Source: DASPXY01 sp038227745 (lineage in GTDB: Bacteria; Planctomycetota; Planctomycetia; Gemmatales; Gemmataceae). Taken from it: a DNA stretch of 16,148 nucleotides. A model generated the notes under the pieces. It was given only the letters and a program-made list of their open reading frames with translations, had not been told where the DNA came from and searched no databases. The DNA lies in assembly GCA_038227745.1 (NCBI GenBank), contig JBBRPS010000135.1, positions 1 through 16,148 on the forward strand, in the 5' to 3' direction. This document shows, piece after piece, positions 1 through 6,403 of the stretch. The position numbers were made by a program, and so were the translations under genes. Each line of letters begins with the position of its first letter. Position 1 is the first letter of the stretch.

Positions 1-318
1 ACGAGGGGGGTGCGTTCGCCAGGGGGAATAACGGGAATCTCGATCCGCATACTTTCCAGAATAGGGAAGCGACCCCCGATCAGCTGCGCCTCTTCCCCAG
101 GGTTTTTGAGATGTTACCAATCTTGGTCCGAATCCGGCTATTTGTCCACAGGGGGCCATTTTTCCAGGCATTTGGGAGGCTCGGCAAACACTGAACAGGC
201 GATACCACCTAACGGAGGTTCACATTGTAGACAAATAGCCACTCTAGATCAAGATCGACGCAACCAGTTATTTCTGCGGCGTTTGCGCAATCCAGCACAG
301 TAGAATTAGCCAGAGAAA
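1..318. other. Non-coding stretch at left edge
   Basis: No convincing gene is seen here. The base composition is visibly less GC-rich than in the genes to the right, and the open frame at 10-303 (plus) has no clear ribosome binding site, no recognisable domain and an unlikely composition. The only structure noticed is a perfect 11-base inverted repeat, GGCTATTTGTC at 136-146 and GACAAATAGCC at 230-240, 83 bases apart. It could be part of a folded leader or a regulatory region for a gene to the left of the window, but nothing here decides that. Confidence 0.5.
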
Positions 319-440
319 GCGGTTAAAGCCCAACCGCGAGAAGCCCCCTGAAGGGGGCTCAGGAGTGCTTGGTGTCCTCGCTCAACCCGCCCTCAAGGGC
401 GGGCCTGCACCGCTGCGCGGCAAGCCCGCTGAAGCGGGCT
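319..440. repeat. Cluster of short GC-rich hairpins, three with TGAA/TCAA loops
   Basis: Four perfect stem-loops lie close together. The first has stem GCGGTT/AACCGC (319-324 and 332-337). The second has stem AGCCCCC/GGGGGCT with loop TGAA (342-359). The third has stem CCCGCCC/GGGCGGG with loop TCAA (386-403). The fourth has stem AGCCCGC/GCGGGCT with loop TGAA (423-440). The last three share a 7-base stem and a four-base loop but differ in stem sequence, so compensatory base pairs seem to be kept rather than primary sequence. They lie downstream of the minus-strand 84-residue gene. No T-tract follows them, so classical terminators are unlikely. A small mobile palindromic repeat is an alternative. 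Confidence 0.6.
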
Positions 441-523
441 GGAACACAGTGCTCTGACTGATAATCCCCCTCGGCCAGCTGAAGGTAGTAGGGAAGCAAG
501 ACATGGACTTGCAGTTCCGGCAT
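359..523 (-). CDS. Doubtful 54-residue open frame
   Basis: An ATG at 523 opens a 54-codon frame beginning MPELQVHVLLPYYLQLAEGD. A weak purine stretch (GAAGGA) lies about ten bases upstream. The second half is simply the translation of the hairpin cluster (PARFSGL and similar), so only the first 28 or so residues look protein-like, and their third-position GC is lower than in neighbouring genes. It follows the 84-residue gene after 20 bases on the same strand. It may be a real small gene whose end was overrun by palindromic repeats, a decayed gene remnant, or chance. No function is suggested. Confidence 0.2.
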   Translation of the reverse strand: MPELQVHVLLPYYLQLAEGDYQSEHCVPARFSGLAAQRCRPALEGGLSEDTKHS

Positions 524-543
524 GGAGTCCAGGTCCTTCAATT

Positions 544-798
544 TCAGGACATGATGAGGTGGAACTGATCGGCGAACCCTTCCTTGTGGGCGTATTCTCG
601 CAGCGCGCGGACATACGGTTCCGTCACGGTGCTTCCGGAGATGCCCGTCGCGAAGGAGACGTGAGCGTCGACGCGCCTGCCGTTGCGGAAGATGTAGGCT
701 CGTACTTGCCCCTGGGGTTCGCTGACGAAGGTCGTCAGGTACTCGCCGAAGGCGCTGCCGATCTCGGCTCCGTACTTCTCGTCTCTGTGGAACGGCAT
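544..798 (-). CDS. 84-residue conserved-looking hypothetical protein
   Basis: I do not recognise this family. The protein starts MPFHRDEKYGAEIGSAF and ends EGFADQFHLIMS. It is soluble, with no signal peptide or membrane segment. The central part (about residues 25-50: VSEPQGQVRAYIFRNGRRVDAHV) alternates like two or three beta strands and is followed by a probable helix (PYVRALREYAHKEG). ATG 798 is chosen because GAGGTGG sits a few bases upstream; a GTG at 810 is in frame but overlaps that site. Codon use has the high third-position GC of neighbouring genes, which supports real coding. It follows the MLE-type enzyme by 106 bases on the same strand and has a weak promoter candidate of its own. 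Confidence 0.65.
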   Translation of the reverse strand: MPFHRDEKYGAEIGSAFGEYLTTFVSEPQGQVRAYIFRNGRRVDAHVSFATGISGSTVTEPYVRALREYAHKEGFADQFHLIMS

Positions 799-836
799 GA
801 TCCACCTCACTCTGAAAAAGGCCCCCGTCGCGAGTT

Positions 837-865
837 ACCCTACCATCTCGATGTCCGCCGGACAA
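837..865 (-). promoter_or_regulatory. Weak sigma70-like promoter candidate for the 84-residue gene
   Basis: On the minus strand TTGTCC (865-860) is followed after exactly 17 bases by TAGGGT (842-837). Matches to consensus are partial (4 of 6 and 3 of 6). The implied transcript would start near 830 and give a leader of about 30 bases. The support is weak and read-through from the upstream enzyme gene is equally possible. Confidence 0.3.
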
Positions 866-904
866 GCGGCGCGGTTCAAGAGCGCCAGACCGCCAGCAGC
901 CCCA

Positions 905-2071
905 TCACAGGAGCGGTTGCCGCCGCACCGTCACGCGCTCCAGCGCCGCGCCATCGACTTCGACGCCCAACCCCGGCCCCGGCAGCGCCGGCGCCCAGCC
1001 GCCCCAGCGGAACGTGAGATCCTTCGTCCCCAGCGCCTCGCGCACCAGGTGGCGGTCGTACGACCCTTCCAGATAGCGAATGTCGCGAACACTCGCCGCG
1101 AAGTGCCGCCCCGCCGCCGACAGCAGCGCCGTCTCGCCGACCTGGCAGCCGAGCTGATACCCCAACCCGTGCCGCCGTGCAAACTGCGCCAGCCGCAGGC
1201 TCGGGATGAAACCGCCGCACTTCGACAGGCGGATGTTGAACAGGTCGCAGGTGCCGCCCTCGACCGCCCGCTCGGCGTCGAACGGACTGCACAGCGACTC
1301 GTCCAGCATCACCGCCGCCCCGGTCTCCTGGCGCGCCTCCTTCAGACACGCCACGTCGGCGTGCGGCACCGGTTGCTCGAACGCCGTCACGCCGAACGGC
1401 TGCAACTCGCGGATGCGGCGCACCACGTCGGCCGGCGTCCACGCTTCATTGGCGTCCACGCGCACGTCGATCTTCCGCCCCAGGCGCGGCCGCAGTACGC
1501 GCAGGCGGTAGACGTCGTCCTGCCCCGCGATGCCGACCTTCACCTTGACCTGCCGGAAGCGGTAGCAGCGCATCACCCACGCCAGCAGGCCGAGCTTGAA
1601 GCGCTTGCCCGTGGTGATCGCCCCGCTGTAGCGCACCCACGGCCGCGGCGCGTGCAGGTCGGTGGCAAGCAGTGCGGGGATCTTACTGAGCGGCAGGCGG
1701 AAGTGCCGGCCGTAGGCGTCGAGGAGGGCCAGTTCGACGGCGCAGCGGGCGGCGTTGCCCTGGCAGCCGCGCGTGTCGCCGGGAATGGGGGCCAGCCGCA
1801 GCCGCTCCGCCAGGCCCGCCGCGGAGGCGAAGTCCTGGCACGGCTCCAGCTGCGCGGCCAGGTCGCTGCGCCCGAGCAGGTCGAGGGCCGAGTCGATCGT
1901 CTCGCCGGTGACGTACGCGCGCGGTACGCCCTCGCCATATCCCACCGTTTTATCTTCGAGGACGCAGCGGACGAGGACGTTGTCGGTCGAGGTGCGCGTG
2001 TAGGAGGCGTGGCGGAAGGGCTTCCGCAGGGGGATTCGCACCTGGAACGCCGTCAGCTCGACCACGCGCAT
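905..2071 (-). CDS. Enolase-superfamily enzyme, muconate-lactonizing/dipeptide-epimerase type
   Basis: The 388-residue protein has the full MLE-subgroup active site. It has the KxK motif KVKVG (K176, K178), metal ligands D206 (in VDANEAW), E232 (in FEQP) and D257 (in LDES), and a second general base K284 (in RLSKCGG). The N-terminal capping domain spans about residues 1-120 and the barrel follows. In this family the two lysines abstract and return a proton alpha to a carboxylate; members include muconate cycloisomerase, o-succinylbenzoate synthase and dipeptide epimerase, and the substrate cannot be told from motifs alone. It is cytoplasmic. ATG 2071 is preferred over an in-frame GTG at 2086 because AAAGGG lies six bases before it. 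It follows the NicO-type transporter by 54 bases on the same strand. No menaquinone, muconate or peptidoglycan-recycling gene is nearby. Confidence 0.88.
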   Translation of the reverse strand: MRVVELTAFQVRIPLRKPFRHASYTRTSTDNVLVRCVLEDKTVGYGEGVPRAYVTGETIDSALDLLGRSDLAAQLEPCQDFASAAGLAERLRLAPIPGDTRGCQGNAARCAVELALLDAYGRHFRLPLSKIPALLATDLHAPRPWVRYSGAITTGKRFKLGLLAWVMRCYRFRQVKVKVGIAGQDDVYRLRVLRPRLGRKIDVRVDANEAWTPADVVRRIRELQPFGVTAFEQPVPHADVACLKEARQETGAAVMLDESLCSPFDAERAVEGGTCDLFNIRLSKCGGFIPSLRLAQFARRHGLGYQLGCQVGETALLSAAGRHFAASVRDIRYLEGSYDRHLVREALGTKDLTFRWGGWAPALPGPGLGVEVDGAALERVTVRRQPLL

Positions 2072-2074
2072 CGC

Positions 2075-2100
2075 ACGCCCTTTCACGAAACCAAGGGCGT
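2075..2100 (-). promoter_or_regulatory. Leader hairpin covering the ribosome binding site of the MLE-type gene
   Basis: The 8-base perfect inverted repeat ACGCCCTT (2075-2082) and AAGGGCGT (2093-2100) flanks a 10-base loop. In the minus-strand mRNA the 3' arm contains the AAGGG of the ribosome binding site and ends three bases before ATG 2071. If it forms, it would hide the site unless ribosomes arriving from the upstream transporter gene, or some ligand or protein, open it. The structure is read from sequence; the role is inferred. Confidence 0.45.
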
Positions 2101-2125
2101 ATTGTGGCCGCCCGGCGAGGGATTT

Positions 2126-3688
2126 TCAAGGGCGCGAATGGACGGCGGCCGCGGCGGTCTGCGGCGGCGCCTGGCGCGGCTGGACGGCCTCGTAGCACAG
2201 CCACAGCCCCAGGCCGGTGACCGCGAGGGCGCTGAGGATCGGCAGCGCACGGACCAGGCGGCCCTCGCCCCAGTGCGAGGCGGCGAAGCCGCGGGCGCGG
2301 ACGACCAGGACGCCGATCAGCACCAGCACCGCGGCCAGGCCGGCGCTGAAGGCCAGCACCAGCGGCAGGGCCAGCCACAGCTCGTTCGTGCCGACCGTCA
2401 GCAGCAGGATGAAGATGGCGTCCCAGCACGGTACGATGCCGCCGGTCATGCCCATGACGATCAGCCCCCACCAGCCCACCGGGCGCCGCGGGATAGCGTG
2501 GCCCTCGGCGTCGTGGTCGCGATCGGCGTGTACGTGGTCGTGGTGGTGATGGTTCTGCCCGTGGTGATGGTGGTGATGGCCGGGGCCGCCGAGGTGGACA
2601 TGGTCGGCGCGGCCGGCCAGTCGCCGCAGTAGCAGCCAGACGCCGAGGCAGACGACGAGCAGGCCCATCGTCAGCTGTAGCGTCGTCTGCAAGCTCTCCC
2701 GGGCGTCGGCGGGCACACCGTTGGGGTAACACAGCCAAAGCCCCAGCGCCACGAGGATGACGACAGCAGTGTGCGTGAGGGTGGTCACCAGGCCGAGGAC
2801 GATGGCGTGCCAGGTGGTGCCGCGTTCACCGACGAGGTAGGCGGCGACCAGCGTCTTGCCGTGCCCCGGCGTCAGCGCGTGGACGGCGCCGAGGCCCGCG
2901 GCCACCAGCAGCAACAGCCACAGGGCGTGGTCGGAGTGCAAGAACAGCTCCCCGAGCCCCTCGTCGTGGCCCGCCTCTCGGGTGGGGCGCGCCGCCGGAG
3001 GTGTGATCTGTTCTTTCGGGGCGGCCGCAGCTGCCGTGTCCGGCCCCGCCAGATCGAACGTGACACTCAACTCGCGGAGGCGGTCATCGTCGCCGGGCCG
3101 CAACTCGATCGCCGCCCGCTTCTTCAACTCCGTGCTCGGGGCGGCGCTGCGGATGACGCGGATGCCGGCGTGTTTGAGCGAGACGTCGATCAGGCCGTTC
3201 TCGTTGAGATAGGTGCCGTCGCGGAACTTGAAGTCGTGCGCCTTGCCGGGCGCCGCCGGGGCGGACGCCTCGAACACGAAGTCGCAGCGCAGGTGCCCGA
3301 GCCTCTGTCCCTCCTCATCGCGAAGGGCGTGGCCGCGCTTGACGCACTGGAACTTCAGGGGCGTGCCGTCGAGCGAGGCGTGGAGCTTGCCGGCGAGAAT
3401 GGGGGCGTAGATGCGCATGAACTCGGCGTAGAAAGCGTCGATCTTGCTGCGCCCGAACTTGCCGTATTCTACTTCGTCGGCGAACTCCTTCATGTCGTCC
3501 AGGGCGGTGCGCTCGTCGAGTTCGAGACGGTAGGCGACGGTGGCCGTGACGCGGTCGTCGGCCTTCTGGAGGGTGACGACGGAAGTGCGGTCGTGGTTCT
3601 GGAGTGGGACGGGATGTGCGAACGCGGGCCGCGGTCCGAAGAGCGCGGCGACAACCAGGACGAGGATGATGTAACGCGAGTCGCGCAC
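2126..3688 (-). CDS. NicO/RcnA-family nickel-cobalt transporter with periplasmic domain
   Basis: The 520-residue protein starts with a signal peptide (cleavage probably after AFA, residue 24). A periplasmic region of some 220 residues follows, then about six membrane segments (near 255-275, 293-320, 335-355, 405-430, 437-465 and 480-500). The family signature HALTPGHGKT is at 270-279, a second conserved histidine is at H306, and GGIVPCWDA is at 416-424. The cytoplasmic or periplasmic loop at 362-397 is extremely rich in His and Asp, including a run of six His. Known relatives (RcnA, NicO) export or move Ni2+/Co2+. The start is GTG 3688, supported by AGAGGAAAG just upstream; no ATG is suitably placed. 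It is followed closely by the MLE-type gene. The extra periplasmic domain makes it longer than typical RcnA. Confidence 0.85.
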   Translation of the reverse strand: MRDSRYIILVLVVAALFGPRPAFAHPVPLQNHDRTSVVTLQKADDRVTATVAYRLELDERTALDDMKEFADEVEYGKFGRSKIDAFYAEFMRIYAPILAGKLHASLDGTPLKFQCVKRGHALRDEEGQRLGHLRCDFVFEASAPAAPGKAHDFKFRDGTYLNENGLIDVSLKHAGIRVIRSAAPSTELKKRAAIELRPGDDDRLRELSVTFDLAGPDTAAAAAPKEQITPPAARPTREAGHDEGLGELFLHSDHALWLLLLVAAGLGAVHALTPGHGKTLVAAYLVGERGTTWHAIVLGLVTTLTHTAVVILVALGLWLCYPNGVPADARESLQTTLQLTMGLLVVCLGVWLLLRRLAGRADHVHLGGPGHHHHHHGQNHHHHDHVHADRDHDAEGHAIPRRPVGWWGLIVMGMTGGIVPCWDAIFILLLTVGTNELWLALPLVLAFSAGLAAVLVLIGVLVVRARGFAASHWGEGRLVRALPILSALAVTGLGLWLCYEAVQPRQAPPQTAAAAVHSRP

Positions 3689-3702
3689 AGGGCTTTCCTC
3701 TG

Positions 3703-3795
3703 ATCGTGGGCGACTCGCTCCGCGAGTCGCTCTGCGGTGGGAGTGAAGCGAGTTAACCCGTCCCGGAGCGACTCGCGGAGCGAGTCGCCCACGAT
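3703..3795. repeat. 30-base-arm perfect inverted repeat filling an intergenic gap
   Basis: Positions 3703-3732 and 3766-3795 are exact reverse complements (30 bases each) around a 33-base spacer. Each arm is itself a hairpin (GCGACTCGC, TCC, GCGAGTCGC), so the element can fold as one long stem or as two small ones. It begins 5 bases after the stop of the squalene-cyclase-repeat gene and fills most of the 112-base gap to the next gene. No T-tract follows. It may stop or protect transcripts, or be a small mobile palindromic element. It resembles the element at 5174-5238 in ending with CGTGGxGAC-type tips. Confidence 0.85.
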
Positions 3796-3800
3796 AGTCG

Positions 3801-4943
3801 TCATTGCTTCGGGCGGCAGTAGCTCAGCGCCATCAGCGCGTAGCCGGTCACCAGGTTCGGGTCGGCCTCCATCCAGTGGCTGTTGTTGGCCCAGCTGCCG
3901 TCGGACCGCTGCCGCCGCGCCAGCGCCCCGAGAATGTCCGCCCGCCAGTCGTGCTTCTTGCCCGCGGCGTCCACGACGTGATCCAGCTCCAGGACACTGA
4001 GGCACTTTGCCATCGTGTTGTAGTAGTAGTACAGGCCCCACTCCTTGCGCACCTCGGGCATGCCGGGGTTGCCCTCGACCGTGTAGTTCTTGCGGATCCA
4101 CGCGAACGCCGTCTTGACGCGCGGGTCGTCCTTCGACACGCCGCAGTAGATCAGGCTCTTGATGCCGGCGTACGTCATGCTGCCGTAGCCGGGCAGTTCG
4201 CCGTTGGGGCCGGCCTTGTCCTCGACCTTGGTCACGCCGCCCGTCGCCGGCGTGTAGATGAAGCTGCCGTCGTTGATCTTGCCCGCCCAGGGCTGATCGT
4301 TGTTTTCGCCCTTGAGGTTCTGACAGCGGCTCACGAACAGCATGGCCTTCTTCAGCGCCGGGTCGTCGGGCGACACGCCGGCCGCCTTGAGGGCGTCAAT
4401 GAAGAACTGCGTGTTCGACAGGTCCGGCCGCGACTTGCTGTCGTAGCCCGCCCCGCCATAGAAGGCGTCCTTCGGGTTCTTGCTCTCGCCCTCGTCCCAC
4501 TGGAGCTGCTTGAGGAACTTCACCGCGTCGCCGATGATCGCCTCGTACCTGTCCGCCTTCTTCGCCGCCGACAGGGCCATCACGTTGATGCTCGTGACGT
4601 AGTTCTGCAGCTGCACGCGCGGATCCTTACCGGCGATGTGCTTCGCCTTCGGGTTGACCATGCTCTCGATGTACTTGAGGGCGCGCTCGGCGGCCGGGTC
4701 GTTGGGCGCGACGCCGCAGCGCAGCAGGCCGGTCAGCGCGACGCCGGTCACGCCGGGGCTTTTGGCAGTGCTCCAGCCGCCGTTCTCGTCCTGGCGGCTG
4801 CGGAGAAACTTGATCGCCTTGCCGACCACCTCGTCCCACGTGGCGCCCGCCTTCGGGGCCTGGGCGCCGCTCTCCGGGGTGAGGGCGGCCAGCAGAATTG
4901 CGCCGGCGAGGGCCGCGGTCCCGGTCCAGCAGAGTCGTCTCAT
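3801..4943 (-). CDS. Secreted squalene-cyclase/prenyltransferase-repeat protein
   Basis: The 380-residue protein starts MRRLCWTGTAALAGAILLAA, a clear signal peptide. The rest is made of alpha-barrel repeats of the prenyltransferase/squalene oxidase type: QDENGGWST near 51-59, FYGGAGYDSK near 161-170, YGSMTYAGIKSLIYCG near 253-268 and RRQRSDGSWANN near 343-354. The cyclase DxDD acid motif is not seen, and the chain is about half the usual length of squalene-hopene cyclase, so terpene cyclisation is unlikely. A structural or ligand-binding role outside the cytoplasm is inferred. ATG 4943 is chosen because GGAGAA lies eight bases upstream; an in-frame ATG at 4958 lies in that same site. It stands downstream of groES, but a terminator separates them. 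Confidence 0.82.
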   Translation of the reverse strand: MRRLCWTGTAALAGAILLAALTPESGAQAPKAGATWDEVVGKAIKFLRSRQDENGGWSTAKSPGVTGVALTGLLRCGVAPNDPAAERALKYIESMVNPKAKHIAGKDPRVQLQNYVTSINVMALSAAKKADRYEAIIGDAVKFLKQLQWDEGESKNPKDAFYGGAGYDSKSRPDLSNTQFFIDALKAAGVSPDDPALKKAMLFVSRCQNLKGENNDQPWAGKINDGSFIYTPATGGVTKVEDKAGPNGELPGYGSMTYAGIKSLIYCGVSKDDPRVKTAFAWIRKNYTVEGNPGMPEVRKEWGLYYYYNTMAKCLSVLELDHVVDAAGKKHDWRADILGALARRQRSDGSWANNSHWMEADPNLVTGYALMALSYCRPKQ

Positions 4944-5105
4944 CGCAATCTTCTCCATGCAGAAGTTAAGGGATCGATCGCTGACGACATCCTGGCAAAT
5001 CGAGTGCCGACCTTCTGGGCCGCGGAAAGGACGAGTTTTCCGGGCTGCGGGCCGGCCGCGGTGGTCAGCGGCGCACCAGCCGTGGTCAAACCCTGCCCGG
5101 CTGTC

Positions 5106-5134
5106 ATTGTAAGGGGAACGCCTTGCCCGCGCAA
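5106..5134 (-). promoter_or_regulatory. Promoter candidate for the squalene-cyclase-repeat gene
   Basis: On the minus strand TTGCGC (5134-5129) is followed after 17 bases by TACAAT (5111-5106), a 5-of-6 match to the -10 consensus. It starts directly after the groES terminator and would give a leader of roughly 155 bases before ATG 4943. I saw no riboswitch-like fold in that leader. The -35 match is weak (TTG only). Confidence 0.4.
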
Positions 5135-5167
5135 GAGAAAAGCCACGGCGCCGGGTGGCGCCGTGGC
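5135..5167 (-). terminator. groES: Intrinsic terminator downstream of groES
   Basis: The perfect 11-base stem GCCACGGCGCC (5142-5152) and GGCGCCGTGGC (5157-5167) has a four-base loop. On the minus strand it is followed at once by TTTTCTCTT (5141-5133). Stem plus T-rich tail on this strand is the standard rho-independent form. It ends transcription of groES and separates it from the next gene. Confidence 0.8.
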
Positions 5168-5173
5168 TTCGCT

Positions 5174-5238
5174 CGTGGCGACAAGCAGCCTTGCTTGTCG
5201 CTCTCTCAGAGCGACAAGCAAGGCTGCTTGTCGCCACG
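5174..5238. repeat. 31-base-arm perfect inverted repeat after groES
   Basis: Positions 5174-5204 and 5208-5238 are exact reverse complements with a three-base loop (CTC). Each arm also contains the nested partial palindrome GCAGCCTTGC. It starts 13 bases past the groES stop and lies between the gene and the T-tailed terminator at 5135-5167, so groES is followed by two separate hairpins. There is no T-tract directly after it. It is a likely member of a dispersed palindromic repeat family, with a possible role in protecting the mRNA 3' end. Confidence 0.88.
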
Positions 5239-5251
5239 GAAGCCGTCCGCG

Positions 5252-5539
5252 TCAATCGACGACGGCGAGGATGTCGTCCTCGGACATGATCAGGTACTCC
5301 TCGCCGTCCACCGTGACCTCGTTGCCGGCGTAGGAGGTGAACAGCACGCGGTCGCCCTCCTTGACCTGGAAGGCGGCACGCTTGCCGCTGTCGAGCAGCC
5401 GGCCGTCGCCGATGCTCAACACCTTGCCCTGCTTGGGCTTTTCCTTCGCGGTGTCCGGCAGGAGGATGCCGCCCGCCGTCTTGTCCTCGGCCTCGAGGCG
5501 CTTCACCACGATCTTGTCGTTCAAGGGTACGACTTTCAT
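5252..5539 (-). CDS. groES: Co-chaperonin GroES (Cpn10)
   Basis: At 95 residues this is a full-length GroES. It has the usual start (MKVVPLNDKIVVKR), the mobile loop with the hydrophobic GroEL-binding tripeptide in TAGGILLPDTAKEKP (about 22-36), GKVLSIGDG (38-46), EGDRVLF (61-67) and the closing EEYLIMSEDDILAVV. It caps the GroEL chamber during ATP-driven protein folding in the cytoplasm. AGGGAG lies about eight bases before ATG 5539. No groEL follows: the next downstream items are a long palindrome, an intrinsic terminator and an unrelated gene. No CIRCE operator (TTAGCACTC-N9-GAGTGCTAA) is seen upstream. Only 60 bases separate it from the response regulator, so the two may share a transcript. 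Confidence 0.96.
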   Translation of the reverse strand: MKVVPLNDKIVVKRLEAEDKTAGGILLPDTAKEKPKQGKVLSIGDGRLLDSGKRAAFQVKEGDRVLFTSYAGNEVTVDGEEYLIMSEDDILAVVD

Positions 5540-5573
5540 GTCGCTGTCACTCCCTGATGGGGGAAACGGAAAC

Positions 5574-5593
5574 TGTCCCGCCGCGGCGGGACA
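5574..5593. repeat. Perfect 20-base palindrome between response regulator and groES
   Basis: TGTCCCGCCG at 5574-5583 is directly followed by its exact reverse complement at 5584-5593, with no loop. It starts 6 bases after the response-regulator stop and 34 bases before ATG of groES. Perfect dyad symmetry without a loop would suit either a dimeric repressor site in the groES leader or another stop-proximal palindrome of the kind seen at 3703, 5174 and 9731. There is no T-tract. Confidence 0.65.
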
Positions 5594-5599
5594 ACCAGG

Positions 5600-6034
5600 T
5601 TACTCGGCTTTCGCTTCGTCGCCCGTCGGCTCACCGGGGGGCGGCTTGCCGTAGCTGCGCACCAGCGCACGGACGACGGTATACAGGACGACGTTCTTGC
5701 TCACCGGCTTGGGGATGACGCTGAAAACGCGGGCGCGGAACGCCTGCCGCATCAGCCCCTCGGTCGCGTCCGCGGTGACCAGGATGCACGGCAGCAGGGC
5801 GTTGAACTGGCGCACCAGTTCCAGCGTCTCCAGCCCGGTCAGCCGCGGCATGTTCATGTCGAACAGCGCCAGGTGGATCGACTCCTCGTGGACGATGTCC
5901 AGCGCCTCCTCGCCCGAGGACGCCAGGAGCGTACGGAACCCCTCGGGCTCGAAAATGTCGCGCAGCGCCTCCCGACAACCGCGGTCGTCGTCGGTAATCA
6001 GGATCGCATAGGGTTTGGGGGTCGTACTCATCAT
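5600..6034 (-). CDS. Single-domain response regulator (CheY-like receiver)
   Basis: The 144-residue protein is one receiver domain with a short hydrophilic tail. The acidic pocket is D15-D16-D17, the phosphoacceptor is D59 (in LALFDMNMPRLTG), the switch threonine is T87 (in CILVTAD) and the conserved lysine is K109 (in IPKPVSK). It has no output domain, so it probably acts through protein contacts or as a phosphorelay intermediate in the cytoplasm. ATG 6034 has GAGGGGAAG just upstream; ATG 6031 is the next codon and equally possible. No histidine kinase is nearby, so its partner lies elsewhere. It is the first of the minus-strand series, next to groES, and is divergent from the lipoprotein gene across 369 bases. 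Confidence 0.93.
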   Translation of the reverse strand: MMSTTPKPYAILITDDDRGCREALRDIFEPEGFRTLLASSGEEALDIVHEESIHLALFDMNMPRLTGLETLELVRQFNALLPCILVTADATEGLMRQAFRARVFSVIPKPVSKNVVLYTVVRALVRSYGKPPPGEPTGDEAKAE

Positions 6035-6403
6035 GCCGCTTCCCCTCTTCGGCCGTTCCGGTCGTGGTTTGGGGGCCTGCGGGCTCGCGGCGGCGGGAAC
6101 CCGACATCCCACCGTCCCTGTATTCAGCAAATCGTATACCGCGCCCTGGAGTACCGGACGGACGCACCGTAAGCCCTTATCTTAACAAAGCATGGGTCAG
6201 AGGAAAAATCAAGAGGGAGGTGGGTGGACTGCCAAACTGACAAGCGAATTCGGGGACAGGGTGACAAGCTGACAGGGTGGTAGCGACCCGCCGTGGGGCG
6301 TGCAGGCTGATATTGGCCCCCTGCGCCCACCTTGTTATGATCCCCGCCAGCCGCGCGGCACAGTGGGTGACGCGCCGCTCCCCGTACCCCAAGGCCGGAC
6401 GGC
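6035..6403. other. Divergent intergenic region
   Basis: This 369-base gap separates the response regulator (minus) from the lipoprotein gene (plus). It holds the lipoprotein promoter candidate at 6313-6341 and a short direct repeat: GACAGGGTG occurs at 6255-6263 and 6271-6279, and GACAAGC occurs just before each copy (6239 and 6263). I found no convincing promoter for the response regulator, no hairpin terminator and no small gene. Part of 6175-6250 is less GC-rich than the surroundings. Confidence 0.5.
6313..6341 (+). promoter_or_regulatory. Sigma70-like promoter for the lipoprotein gene
   Basis: TTGGCC (6313-6318) is followed after 17 bases by TATGAT (6336-6341), a 5-of-6 match to the -10 box. 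Transcription would start near 6348 and give a leader of about 55 bases to ATG 6404. Confidence 0.5.

Noticed and set aside
136..240. The 11-base inverted repeat at the left edge as transposon ends
   Set aside because: The ends are short, no transposase lies between or near them, and no target-site duplication was seen.
342..440. The hairpin cluster as a CRISPR array
   Set aside because: Repeats are not identical, spacing is irregular, and there is no cas gene. The stems differ in sequence.
797..2632. A 611-codon plus-strand open frame
   Set aside because: It runs opposite to the MLE-type and NicO-type genes. Its translation is an Arg/Ala/Pro/Gln-rich shadow typical of high-GC antisense frames, with no domain.
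3801..4943. Squalene-hopene cyclase
   Set aside because: The DxDD motif is absent, the length is about half, and a signal peptide is present, so only the repeat fold can be claimed.
4944..5105. A riboswitch in the long leader of the squalene-cyclase-repeat gene
   Set aside because: No known riboswitch core or strong nested fold was recognised by eye. The leader length rests on a promoter guess.
3804..5333. A 509-codon plus-strand open frame
   Set aside because: It lies antisense to the squalene-cyclase-repeat gene and to the end of groES, and crosses the palindrome at 5174-5238. Its composition is that of a shadow frame.
5252..5539. A groESL operon under CIRCE control
   Set aside because: No groEL is in the window and the sequence after groES has a terminator. 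The CIRCE inverted repeat was looked for upstream and not found.
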